Origin: Rhodococcus erythropolis NBRC 15567
Lineage (GTDB): Bacteria; Actinomycetota; Actinomycetes; Mycobacteriales; Mycobacteriaceae
Direction of reading: 5' to 3'
NCBI RefSeq assembly: GCF_001552595.1
Contig: NZ_BCRM01000002.1
Span: 1 to 64,000 of the forward strand
Length of the DNA: 64,000 nucleotides
Shown: one piece after another, positions 54,093 to 62,757 of the stretch
Layout of the letters: each line of letters begins with the position of its first letter
Numbering within the stretch: the stretch's first letter is position 1
Translations under genes and position numbers: made by a program
The notes under the pieces: generated by a model
Told to the model about the DNA's origin: nothing
The model's input: only the letters and a program-made list of their open reading frames with translations
Database searches by the model: none

Positions 54093-54963
54093 GACGCTTC
54101 GAAGCAATGGCATCATGACTTCGTTGCAGCGCAGACAGGGCGCTCGGCAGCGAGTGCGCGACCATCGCAAAAATTGTGTCGACTACCAACAGCTGGCCGG
54201 TGCGGCTTGCCATCGCTGCCGACCGGAAACCGAATTCTCTACCGGCAGTGAGTAGAACGTGGTGTGACTGCACAGCGAGCGTCGACCGCGCCCCGCCGGT
54301 GATCGCGGCCGTCGACGCCCCGGTGCGACGGGCAAGGGCAAGCGGTTCGACCACATCAGAAGTCTCGCCGGAATGCGAGATTCCCACTGCTATGTCGTCC
54401 GGTCCGAGCAAACTGGCGCTGACCATCGCCGCGTCTCGGTCGAGATGAACCCGGCAGTTGACGTCGATCCGCGAGAGCTTCAACGTGAGGTCTTGCGCGA
54501 CGATGCCTGACGCGCCGATGCCGTACACCTCGACCCGGCGGGCGGATCGAATCCGCGACACCACTTCTTCGAGTGCAACAGGGTCAGTCAATTGTGCTGT
54601 GCCCTTGAGTTGTTCGGATTCGAACTCGGCGAGTTTGGCCATGACTTCACTGGCAGAGTCGGCGGCAACGATGTCCACACCGAGTGGAATCGAATCACTT
54701 GACGCGGAACCGCTGATGGCCGCCAATGCCAGACGAAGCTGGGGATACCCCTCGAAGCCGAGCCTTTTGGCTGTGCGGACCACTGTCGCCGTGCTTGTCG
54801 ACGCTCGTTCGGCAAGATCGTTGACCGTCAGTGTGGACGCCAGGCTGGGGTCGGCTTCGATGATTTCGGCGATCCGCATCTCGGCAGGTGAGAGGCTGCT
54901 CAGTGATGCACGAATACGAGCAAGCAGGTCGACGGACGCCGGAGCACTCCGGCCCAAAGTCAT
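54088..54963 (-). CDS. murR: RpiR-family regulator of MurNAc recycling (MurR-like)
   Basis: 291 residues: an N-terminal RpiR helix-turn-helix (LSPAEMRIAEIIEADPSLAS, DLAERASTSTATVVRTAKRL) and a C-terminal SIS sugar-phosphate domain (VEVYGIGASGIVAQDLTLKL, DIAVGISHSGETSDVVEPLA). MurR of E. coli represses murQP and responds to MurNAc-6-phosphate, the product of the kinase and substrate of the etherase encoded on either side. It overlaps anmK by ATGA. Confidence 0.9.
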   Translation of the reverse strand: MTLGRSAPASVDLLARIRASLSSLSPAEMRIAEIIEADPSLASTLTVNDLAERASTSTATVVRTAKRLGFEGYPQLRLALAAISGSASSDSIPLGVDIVAADSASEVMAKLAEFESEQLKGTAQLTDPVALEEVVSRIRSARRVEVYGIGASGIVAQDLTLKLSRIDVNCRVHLDRDAAMVSASLLGPDDIAVGISHSGETSDVVEPLALARRTGASTAAITGGARSTLAVQSHHVLLTAGREFGFRSAAMASRTGQLLVVDTIFAMVAHSLPSALSALQRSHDAIASKRH

Positions 54964-56153
54964 AACGCCTCGATTCGCATCGTTTTCGGAGCTGACGGCA
55001 CCGATGTGATTCTAGGCAGCCCACGGCTTCCTGGCGTCAAAGATCCGAGCACACTGGCGTGACGCGCACCGGTGCACGAAGCAATACTGCCGGGCAATCC
55101 GTGTGCGGTGAGGAAGCCGAGAACCGCGAAAGCCAATGCTTCCTTGATGTCGGAGGTGACTCCGAGTTCGTCCGAAGAGACAAGCGCGATGTCGCCCAGT
55201 TCGTCACGGAGCATCGCCATCAACGTCGGGTTCTTGGTGCCACCACCTGACACCACCACTTCGGTGGCCGCGAGTGCTTTGACGGAATCGGCGACCGTCC
55301 GGGCCGTAAGTGCAGTCAGAGTCGCGACGATGTCTGCCAGAGACAACGACTCGTAGCCCCGCAGAGCGGCGAGCAGATATTCCCGATGAAACAATTCTTT
55401 GCCTGTGCTCTTGGGAGCGGGCTGCATGTAATACGGTTCGCTCAGTAGATGTGCGAGCAGATCGACGTTCGGCGTGCCGGCTGCACCCAGAGCGCCACCG
55501 AGGTCGAACCACTGCTCCCCCGCAGTGAATTCGCTTACCGCCGCGTCGATCAGCGCATTTGCCGGGCCGGTGTCGAAGGCAATCGGCACTGCGGGACCAT
55601 CTGCCGTCGTACCGCCGCCACCCGGAGCAGTGACGTTCGCGATGCCACCGAGATTGAGCGCGACGGAACCCGAAGTTCTTCCGTTGAGCCACAATACGTC
55701 GAACACGCTGACCAATGGTGCACCCTGACCACCCGTCGCCACGTCGCGAGAACGCAGGTCCGACACGACGGTGCATCCGGTCTTCTCGGCTATCCAGGCT
55801 GGCTGCCCGAGTTGGAGAGTCCCCTTTACTTGCGCTCCTTCGACCCAGTGGAACATCGTCTGCCCATGTGAGGAGATCAATTCCGCACTGCCGCCACACA
55901 GTTCCGCGTTCGCCCGCGCAGCCACGGCCGCGAATGCCTGCCCGATCTCGGTGTCGAGTTGGCAGATCTGACCGACAGTGGTGGACGCAGGCGGTACCGC
56001 AGCGGCCACCGCTGCCCGCAACTCACCGGAATATGGTTCGCTGACCATCCCCAGTGGGGTCAGCACAAGAGTGTCCCCGTCGATCCGGATATCTGCTGCG
56101 GCAGCATCGATAGCGTCGTACGAAGTACCGGACATCAGGCCGATGACTCTCAT
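54960..56153 (-). CDS. anmK: Anhydro-N-acetylmuramic acid kinase
   Basis: 397 residues from ATG 56153 (MRVIGLMSGTSYDAIDAAAA). The family hallmark GLMSGTSYD is at the N-terminus, followed by ISSHGQTMFHW, GSVALNLGGIANVT and AFDTGPANALIDAAV. It phosphorylates and opens 1,6-anhydroMurNAc to MurNAc-6-phosphate, feeding MurQ. The usual LMSGTSLDG reads TSYDA here. It follows the MHS transporter by 46 bases and leads into murR, murQ and nagB. Confidence 0.95.
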   Translation of the reverse strand: MRVIGLMSGTSYDAIDAAAADIRIDGDTLVLTPLGMVSEPYSGELRAAVAAAVPPASTTVGQICQLDTEIGQAFAAVAARANAELCGGSAELISSHGQTMFHWVEGAQVKGTLQLGQPAWIAEKTGCTVVSDLRSRDVATGGQGAPLVSVFDVLWLNGRTSGSVALNLGGIANVTAPGGGGTTADGPAVPIAFDTGPANALIDAAVSEFTAGEQWFDLGGALGAAGTPNVDLLAHLLSEPYYMQPAPKSTGKELFHREYLLAALRGYESLSLADIVATLTALTARTVADSVKALAATEVVVSGGGTKNPTLMAMLRDELGDIALVSSDELGVTSDIKEALAFAVLGFLTAHGLPGSIASCTGARHASVLGSLTPGSRGLPRITSVPSAPKTMRIEAL

Positions 56154-56199
56154 GAAATTTCCCTTACTCGGATCGTTTCGGCATTCGGGCAAGCTGCGG

Positions 56200-57531
56200 T
56201 CAGTCGACGAGTGCCCGCTTGTGGGCATTTCCTCGCAAGGTACTCAAAGCGATCGCGCTGACGGCGCACGTTGCCATCACGAAGTAGGCCGGAATATCGA
56301 GATTGGAAGTTTCCTTGATCAGCCATGTGATTATCAGACCGGCGCAGCCCGAAAAGACCGCGTTGGACAGGGAGTATGCGAGTCCTAATCCGGTGTACCG
56401 GACCGAGGTGGGGAACATCTCGGAGAGCATGGCGGGTCCGGGTCCGGCGACAAGTCCCACTGCGGCGCCGGCGGCAAACACTGCAAATCCCTTGGCGGTC
56501 AGAGACGTCTGCTCATTCTGCAGGACGTTGAGCAGCGGCAACGCAAGGACCAAGATCAAAACGGTGCCGGTGAGCATGACCGCGCGTCTCCCGATGCGAT
56601 CACTGAGCCCGCCCGCGAGCGGAATCGTCACCGCGAAGCCGGCATTGGCAAGTACCGAAGCAACCAGTGCCTGATGGAATGTCGCGTTGAGTGAACTCTG
56701 AAGATAAGTCGGCATCACGACGAGGAACGTGTAACCCGCCGCAGACCAGCCCATCAACCGACCGATGCCGAGCAGGATCGCCCTGGCGGTCTCGCCGACG
56801 GTCGGCTGCGCTACCGGCGTCGCCGCATCAACTGTCGGTTCGGACTGGACTGCGCGGGCACGCTCGAACGACGGCGTTTCGTCGAGTCGGAGCCTGAGCC
56901 ACAGGGCGACCAGGCCCATCGGAAGTGCAAGGAGGAACGGGATGCGCCAGCCCCAGTCGTTGAGCTGACCGGAGTCGAGAACTGTCGCGAGGAGCGCCGC
57001 GATTCCGGCACCGGCGAGCAATCCGAGCGCGACCGTGAACGACTGCCACGACCCGTACAGTCCGCGTCGTCCCGGGGGCGCAAACTCGGTCATCACCGAC
57101 ACCGCGCCGCCGAACTCGCCTCCGGCCGACAGTCCCTGGAGGATCCGAAGAACCGTCAAGAGCAGCGGTGCCAGAATTCCGACGCTCTCGTAGGTGGGGA
57201 GCACACCGATCAGGGTCGTCGCACCCGACATCAGCAGAAGAACGATCACCAAGGTGGGGCGTCGGCCGATGCGGTCACCGAGTCGGCCGAACAGCGCTGC
57301 CCCCACTGGGCGGAAGAAGAAGGCCAGCGCAAACGACGCGTAGGTCTTGATCAGGCTTTCGAGGTCGCCGGAGCCGTCGGCGCTGAAGAAGTTCGACGCG
57401 ATGATCGTCGCGAAGAACCCGTACACACCGAACTCGTACCACTCGATGAAATTTCCGACGGAGCCGGCGACGAGCGCCCTGCGCCGTTTGAGCTGCGCAC
57501 CATCGTTCCGTGTCTGCACTGTGATGCCCAT
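56200..57531 (-). CDS. MFS transporter, metabolite:H+ symporter (MHS) type, first gene of the recycling operon
   Basis: 443 residues from ATG 57531 (GGAGG seven bases upstream). The start GSVGNFIEWYEFGVYGFFAT and the loop FGRLGDRIGRRPTL are diagnostic of the MHS family (shikimate, proline/betaine, dicarboxylate carriers). Twelve membrane segments. Heading an operon for anhydroMurNAc recycling, it may import anhydroMurNAc or a muropeptide fragment. It is not an AmpG or PTS type, which would be unusual for that role; the alternative is uptake of an unrelated solute. Confidence 0.85.
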   Translation of the reverse strand: MGITVQTRNDGAQLKRRRALVAGSVGNFIEWYEFGVYGFFATIIASNFFSADGSGDLESLIKTYASFALAFFFRPVGAALFGRLGDRIGRRPTLVIVLLLMSGATTLIGVLPTYESVGILAPLLLTVLRILQGLSAGGEFGGAVSVMTEFAPPGRRGLYGSWQSFTVALGLLAGAGIAALLATVLDSGQLNDWGWRIPFLLALPMGLVALWLRLRLDETPSFERARAVQSEPTVDAATPVAQPTVGETARAILLGIGRLMGWSAAGYTFLVVMPTYLQSSLNATFHQALVASVLANAGFAVTIPLAGGLSDRIGRRAVMLTGTVLILVLALPLLNVLQNEQTSLTAKGFAVFAAGAAVGLVAGPGPAMLSEMFPTSVRYTGLGLAYSLSNAVFSGCAGLIITWLIKETSNLDIPAYFVMATCAVSAIALSTLRGNAHKRALVD

Positions 57532-57566
57532 GCCGTCCTCCGTTGACGAAACCCGAATATGCAACA

Positions 57567-57606
57567 AAGTTTCATCTGAACGGAGTAGAAATGTCAAGAA
57601 GTTTCA
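57567..57606 (-). promoter_or_regulatory. Candidate promoter and direct-repeat operator of the recycling operon
   Basis: AAGTTTCA occurs at 57567-57574 and 57599-57606, exactly 32 bases apart (about three helical turns). A reverse-strand TTGACA (57597-57592) lies between them, with TGAAAC (57574-57569) at the -10 distance. RpiR-type regulators often use TGAAA/TTTCA elements, so this is a plausible MurR site. Confidence 0.4.
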
Positions 57607-57635
57607 CAATTAGGTTTTCGTGGGTCCCAGAATCC

Positions 57636-58616
57636 CTACGCTCCTGCGAACGTGAAGGCCTCCGCCCGTTCGAACTGGTCGGTGGAGTCTCCGGAGTAGA
57701 CCGTGCTCTCGTTCGGGCCCAGCCCGAGCTTCCGCACGGGCGTCCCCTCCCCGAGATCCATCGACGCCACATCCACCCAGAACGTATTCGGGGTCATCGC
57801 AGACTCGAAGAAATAGAGCGTGCGTTTGTGATCGACCACCGTACGCCAGCGGGTCGACGAGATGTTGGGCTCGTCTGGAGTCGAAATACCCAGCGGCACC
57901 GAGACATTGCGAATGACACTGAACGTCGACGCCAACGCGGACCGCGGATCGTCCGTCTGCGGTATCGCATCCACGTAGAACGACGCGCGGGCGAATCTGT
58001 CAGCGGCACGGTTCGTTCCGGGCAGCATCACAGTCCCGTTGATCTGCTTCCAGTACTCGTTGACCGCGAGTTGCTGATCGAAGATCGGAGAATTTGTCAT
58101 CACCTGGTACTCACGGCTGTGATGAATAGTCGCGCGTCCACCGACGTATTCGATGATCGCACTGTCTCCCCTGGCGTCCGAGAGTGACATGTGAAGGGTA
58201 GCGAGACGGTCTTCACCGGGAACAGCAGCAGTCACGACGGTGAACGGTTCCGCTGCCAAGACCTCGACTGCTTCCTGAACTGTCGCAAAACAATCCAGAA
58301 CATACTGCGCCCACGCTGCGATGGACAGACCCGGAGTCGAGCCGTCGTATGCCGGGTACTCGGACTCGACCAACCACAAGAGATTTGCAGACAGTCCTGC
58401 CTCGTTGACCCCATCGGTTGTGCACATGTCGTAGGCCGTTGCGACAACACTTCCGTATTTCGACGTCCACTGAATCGAGTTCAAACCCGCGCAACCCTCG
58501 CGCGTCATGCCCCGCGGAAATGCCCAGAGATTGGTTCCGAGATCGACCTTCCAATCCATCGATCGAGCAGTGATCACAGTGTCGTTGGGCCCCAAGTAGA
58601 CCAAGCGTGTACACAT
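57636..58616 (-). CDS. Choloylglycine-hydrolase-family amidase (Ntn hydrolase)
   Basis: 326 residues beginning MCTRLVYLGPNDTVITARSM. In this N-terminal-nucleophile family Cys2 becomes the catalytic nucleophile after Met removal; the active-site Arg18 and Asp21 of ARSMDW are in place, and TNSPIFDQQL and NRAADRFARASFY carry the Asn/Arg of the oxyanion site. Relatives cleave penicillin V, bile-salt amides or acyl-homoserine lactones. No signal peptide. It lies 17 bases after the alkylsulfatase gene; the pair could act on bile-type or fatty-amide substrates. Confidence 0.9.
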   Translation of the reverse strand: MCTRLVYLGPNDTVITARSMDWKVDLGTNLWAFPRGMTREGCAGLNSIQWTSKYGSVVATAYDMCTTDGVNEAGLSANLLWLVESEYPAYDGSTPGLSIAAWAQYVLDCFATVQEAVEVLAAEPFTVVTAAVPGEDRLATLHMSLSDARGDSAIIEYVGGRATIHHSREYQVMTNSPIFDQQLAVNEYWKQINGTVMLPGTNRAADRFARASFYVDAIPQTDDPRSALASTFSVIRNVSVPLGISTPDEPNISSTRWRTVVDHKRTLYFFESAMTPNTFWVDVASMDLGEGTPVRKLGLGPNESTVYSGDSTDQFERAEAFTFAGA

Positions 58617-58633
58617 CGAAAACTATCCCTTCC

Positions 58634-60541
58634 TCACGGCGTGACGATATTGAAACTGGGATCGAAGGTATCCAGCAGCCCTCCCAATGTCTCCAGCGCC
58701 GATTCGTCTCCGGTGAGCGAAATCTTCCCGGCTTTGGCAAGTTCCGCAGCCGCGCCCGGTTGCAGAAGTGCGCCGATCAGTGCAGCTTTCGGCCCGGACA
58801 CCGTCAGTTGCGTGTTCGACGCCGCTCCCCGGCGGGCATTGAGGACGCCGCGCCTGACCCAGGCCGTCCAGGTCTCGTCGTCGTGATCGGTGAACACGAA
58901 ATCGATGTGGAGGTCGACGTCAGTTGCCTTGTCTCCGATGAGATGCACTGCTACGAAGTCGAACAAGATATCGATGGGCATCGCGAGGACGCTGTCTTCG
59001 CTCGCAGTGATGTACGGCGGGGGTTGCGAGCCCTCACGCAATTCCAACGCTGCCGAAAGGTAGATACCTCGCCACTGAGGTCCCTCGGCTTGATACCCCA
59101 TCTGCTCGTAGACGTCAGCCTGAAGGTTCTTCGCCTCCGTGTTCTCCGGTTGAGCGAACACCAACTTGTGCAGGATCTCTGCCGCCCACCGGTAGTCCGC
59201 GGCGTCGAATGCTCGCTTACCCTCATCCAGGATCTTCTGCGCGCCAAGGAGATCGACGAACCTCTTCGCCGACTCGACCGGTGGATGTGGATGAAGCGTC
59301 ACCGGATCGCCGTCCCACATTCCCAGTTCCTTGGTGTACACGGCACGCACGTCATGATGCAGAGTTCCGTGGTACCCGCGGTTGTGCCACTTGCGGCCGA
59401 GCTCCTCGGGTAGCTCGATCACCTCGGCGGCTTCGAGCGGCGTGTATCCCTTGTTCGCGAGCCGGAGCGCCTGGTCGTGAATGTATTTGTAGGTATCCCT
59501 TTGTGATTCGATGAAGCCAACGAGGTTCTCGTTGCCCCACACCGGCCAGGTGTGCGGTCCGTAGTGAACGGCCGCGTCGTCGCCCCACCGTTCCAAAGTC
59601 TCGTCCAGGTATCGCGCGAAATTGCGGGCATCGCGGGTACGCGCACCGCGCAGGGTCTGGATGTTGTGGAGTGAATGATTGGCGTTCTCCGCACACGTCA
59701 GTGCAGCGAGTTCGGGGATCCAGATGTGCATCTCCTCCGGAGCCTCGGTATCGGGTGCATAGAGGAATTCGAACTCCAGACCCGCAATTTCTCGCTTCGT
59801 TCCGGTTTCGGTGATGCCGTCGGTGGGGGAAATATACGAGATCTGAGGGCCTTTGGTGCTGAGCACGCCGATCCCGCACGAGACCGCCCCTTTCGGACCG
59901 AGGTCGAGCAATCCGCCGAAGGCATAGAACGACCGCCTCGCCATGGCATTGCCGGCGACAACATTCTCGCCGATTGCGAACTTGTCGAACGATGCGATCG
60001 TGCCCGGCGCGATGATCGGCACCTTTCCCGACGCAACGTCCTCGACGTCGATGATGCCTTTGACTCCGCCGTAGTGGTCGATATGGGTATGCGTGTAGAT
60101 GATCGCTGCAACCGGCTTGTCGCTGACGTGCTCGCGAATCATCTTCATGCCCTGGCGCGCTGATTCGACTCCCGCCATGCAGTCGATGATGATCAGGCCT
60201 TCGTCACCCTCGACGACCGTCAGGTTTGCGATGTCGTTGTTTCTCACCTGGTAGAGGCGATCCGTCACCTGGTAGAGCCCACCCCGGCGAATGACCTGAC
60301 TCTGGCGCCACAAACTGGGATTGACGGTGTCCGGCGCCGGAACGTCGTCACCGATGTACGCCAATGCCTCGGGGTCGAAGACCACATGCCCGTCGTCGCC
60401 GAGAACATTGCCAGGCAACGGTGCGATCAAGCCACGGTCCGCGTCGACAAAATCTTGCCGGTCATCCATGGCGTACCGCGTGACCGCTTCGCGGTTCACC
60501 GCCACGGTGGCCGGTGTTGCGTCCTTAGGTGTCTGGCACAT
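58634..60541 (-). CDS. Alkyl sulfatase, SdsA1/BDS1 type (metallo-beta-lactamase fold)
   Basis: 635 residues from ATG 60541 (MCQTPKDATPATVAVNRE). It hydrolyses primary alkyl sulfates such as dodecyl sulfate. The zinc motif is YTHTHIDHYGG (H151, H153, D155, H156), with later ligands in AENANHSLHNIQTLRG and VHYGPHTWPVWG. The dimerisation domain and the C-terminal SCP2-like lipid-binding domain (LAMPIDILFDFVAVHL to the end) are present. No signal peptide is visible, unlike secreted SdsA1, so it may be cytoplasmic. Part of a unit with the amidase. Confidence 0.93.
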   Translation of the reverse strand: MCQTPKDATPATVAVNREAVTRYAMDDRQDFVDADRGLIAPLPGNVLGDDGHVVFDPEALAYIGDDVPAPDTVNPSLWRQSQVIRRGGLYQVTDRLYQVRNNDIANLTVVEGDEGLIIIDCMAGVESARQGMKMIREHVSDKPVAAIIYTHTHIDHYGGVKGIIDVEDVASGKVPIIAPGTIASFDKFAIGENVVAGNAMARRSFYAFGGLLDLGPKGAVSCGIGVLSTKGPQISYISPTDGITETGTKREIAGLEFEFLYAPDTEAPEEMHIWIPELAALTCAENANHSLHNIQTLRGARTRDARNFARYLDETLERWGDDAAVHYGPHTWPVWGNENLVGFIESQRDTYKYIHDQALRLANKGYTPLEAAEVIELPEELGRKWHNRGYHGTLHHDVRAVYTKELGMWDGDPVTLHPHPPVESAKRFVDLLGAQKILDEGKRAFDAADYRWAAEILHKLVFAQPENTEAKNLQADVYEQMGYQAEGPQWRGIYLSAALELREGSQPPPYITASEDSVLAMPIDILFDFVAVHLIGDKATDVDLHIDFVFTDHDDETWTAWVRRGVLNARRGAASNTQLTVSGPKAALIGALLQPGAAAELAKAGKISLTGDESALETLGGLLDTFDPSFNIVTP

Positions 60542-60637
60542 GGCTCTCCCCGCTCGGATACGACGATCAGATACCCCATAATCTCTATCCGGCGGCAGCC
60601 GCGTTGGAATCACCCGCGCAGGGTGAACTCACGCTCC

Positions 60638-62056
60638 TCACCCCTTCGTCTTCTCGGAACCTCCCGACGCCAGGGCGATGACAAGAACCACGAGCCCACA
60701 GGCGACAACAAGGATCCAACCCGCTCTCGATGCCTCGGCGATGTCTGATTGTGCGCTGCCTGCGATCATGCCGCCGGCCAGCGCCACACCGAGAGCAGCG
60801 CCGAACTGCCTTGCACTGGAGGTGATCCCGCCGGCAAGGCCTGCCTGCGATCTCGGTAGTCCGTTGACGGCGGTGTTGGTGATCGGAGCATTCGAGAAAC
60901 CGAAGCCGATACCGAGGAACAGGTACGCGACGAGCAACGTCGAAGTGCCTGTGCTGTTGTCGAGAGAGACCAGGCACAGTCCGCCGAGCGCGGTGAAGCT
61001 TCCGGCGATCAGCAACGGCAATCGTGCACCGAAGCGCCCGACGAGAATCCCCGACAACGGCGCACAGATGGTTGCCGCGACTGCCATCGGTAGTGTCATC
61101 GCGCCCGCGGCGGCGGGAGTCATTTCACGCGCCTGTTGAAGGTAGAAGGTGCCCAGAAGCAGCGTCGCGTTGAGAGCCACGAACACCACGATCGCGCCGA
61201 GGACTGCCGCGGTGAACGGCCGGTGCCGAAACAGCGAGGGGTCCATGAGCGGCTCGCTCTTTCTCGATTCGACGCGGACGAACGCTGCCAGCGCGGCAGC
61301 GACGGCGACGTAACCCGCGATTGCACCGGAGGCCAGCCACCCGATTCGTGGGCCTTCGATGAGCAGAGCCACGGATCCGCCCACGACGACCATCAGAAGC
61401 ACCTGCCCCGGTAAGTCGAGACGTCGAGGTTGTTCAGCCCGGGACTGCGGTACGAACACCGCGGTCAGCATGAGAACGACTGCGATGACGGGCACATTGA
61501 TCCAGAAAACGGATCTCCAGCCGAAGCTCTCGATGAGGACTCCGCCGACTATCGGTCCTGCTGCCATGCTCAGACCGAAGACCGCAGCCCACACGCCGAT
61601 CGCCTTGGCTCGCTCCTTCGGGTCGGTCATCACGTTGACGACGATCGCCAGGGCCACCGGACTGAGCATCGACCCACCGACTCCCTGCGCGATCCTCGCC
61701 GCAATCAGAACTCCCACCGACGGGGCCAGCGCGCAGACGATCGACGCCACCCCGAAAACGACCAGTCCGATCTGGAAGATCCGCCTTCTACCGAACCTGT
61801 CGGCCAGGGCGCCGGACGAGATCAGCAAGCTCGCCAAGACGAGTGTGTACGCGTTGACGATCCATTCGAGACCAACGGTTCCGACGCCGAATCCCTCCCC
61901 GATCGCGGGGAGAGCGACGTTGACGATGGTCGTGTCCAACCCGACGACGAACAAGCTCGTGCAGCAGATGGCCAGAATGCCCCACCGGCGGCGTGCGTCA
62001 AGTCCGATCACTTTCGGTTCGTCGATCCCGCTCGAAGGTTTCATCTCGGACTCCAT
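60638..62056 (-). CDS. MFS transporter, DHA2 (14-TM) type
   Basis: 472 residues; ATG 62056 is used here, and ATG 62044 (GGAG six bases upstream) is an equally good start. About fourteen membrane segments. Motif A is GALADRFGRRRIF, motif C-like GVWAAVFGLSMAAGPIVGGV, and the C-terminus is SGGSEKTKG. Typical of EmrB/QacA multidrug exporters. Divergent from the XRE-cupin regulator across a 7-3-7 palindrome, so it is probably that protein's target; co-transcription with the alkylsulfatase (96-base gap) is possible. Confidence 0.88.
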   Translation of the reverse strand: MESEMKPSSGIDEPKVIGLDARRRWGILAICCTSLFVVGLDTTIVNVALPAIGEGFGVGTVGLEWIVNAYTLVLASLLISSGALADRFGRRRIFQIGLVVFGVASIVCALAPSVGVLIAARIAQGVGGSMLSPVALAIVVNVMTDPKERAKAIGVWAAVFGLSMAAGPIVGGVLIESFGWRSVFWINVPVIAVVLMLTAVFVPQSRAEQPRRLDLPGQVLLMVVVGGSVALLIEGPRIGWLASGAIAGYVAVAAALAAFVRVESRKSEPLMDPSLFRHRPFTAAVLGAIVVFVALNATLLLGTFYLQQAREMTPAAAGAMTLPMAVAATICAPLSGILVGRFGARLPLLIAGSFTALGGLCLVSLDNSTGTSTLLVAYLFLGIGFGFSNAPITNTAVNGLPRSQAGLAGGITSSARQFGAALGVALAGGMIAGSAQSDIAEASRAGWILVVACGLVVLVIALASGGSEKTKG

Positions 62057-62128
62057 CTCTCGAAGTGTTCTGCCGTGCTCGCCAGTCGAAAGGATCGTCG
62101 CAACCCGGCCTGCAAAGCCGGTAAGAAA

Positions 62129-62145
62129 TTTGCAGAAACTGCAAA
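62129..62145. promoter_or_regulatory. 7-3-7 palindrome between the MFS and XRE-cupin genes
   Basis: TTTGCAG-AAA-CTGCAAA is perfect and lies 9 bases before the regulator start. A third CTGCAAA occurs at 62110-62116. A candidate operator controlling both divergent genes. Confidence 0.7.
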
Positions 62146-62154
62146 GATGAGCGC

Positions 62155-62757
62155 ATGGACGCCGAACTCGAGCAGTTGCTTACCGATATCGGGCCGAGAC
62201 TGCGCACACTTCGTCGGGATCGCGATTTGACCCTCGAGGCCCTGTCCGACGCCACCGGCATCTCCGTCAGCGCACTGTCGCGACTCGAATCGGGTAAGCG
62301 TCGTCCCACCCTCGATCTGCTGTTACCGCTCGCGCGTGCTCACCGGGTCGCGCTGGACCAACTCGTCGGCGCTCCCGCCACGGGCGATCCTCGGGTCCAT
62401 CTCACCCCGAGCCGACGCAAGAACGGCAGTGCCGTCGTTCCGTTGACGCGCTATCCGGGCCGGGTGCAGGTGTTCAAACAGGTGATCGGTCCACGTCCAC
62501 CGAAGCTCGTCACCCACGCCGGCTACGAATGGCTCTACGTGCTCGCTGGGGATCTGCGTCTCATTCTGGGTACGAACGAGGTTGTCCTGCACCCCGGTGA
62601 AGTCGCGGAGTTCGACACCGCCGAGCCCCATTGGTTCGGGCCCGCCGATGAACAGGTCGTGGAGATCTTGCATCTGTTCGGCCCGCAGGGCGAAAAGGCG
62701 CACGTACGCACGAAGGCAAAAACTACTACTGCGCACGAACCGGTACCCGAAAGTTAG
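62155..62757 (+). CDS. XRE-family regulator with C-terminal cupin domain
   Basis: 200 residues. The helix-turn-helix spans about 12-70 (IGPRLRTLRRDRDLTLEALS, GISVSALSRLESGKRRPTLD) and the cupin spans about 100-185 (HAGYEWLYVLAGDLRLILG, VVLHPGEVAEFDTAEPHWFG). Such MerR-like double-domain regulators sense small ligands in the cupin barrel. Divergent from the DHA2 pump with a palindrome between them. The stop overlaps the convergent IclR gene by four bases. Confidence 0.9.
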   Translation: MDAELEQLLTDIGPRLRTLRRDRDLTLEALSDATGISVSALSRLESGKRRPTLDLLLPLARAHRVALDQLVGAPATGDPRVHLTPSRRKNGSAVVPLTRYPGRVQVFKQVIGPRPPKLVTHAGYEWLYVLAGDLRLILGTNEVVLHPGEVAEFDTAEPHWFGPADEQVVEILHLFGPQGEKAHVRTKAKTTTAHEPVPES

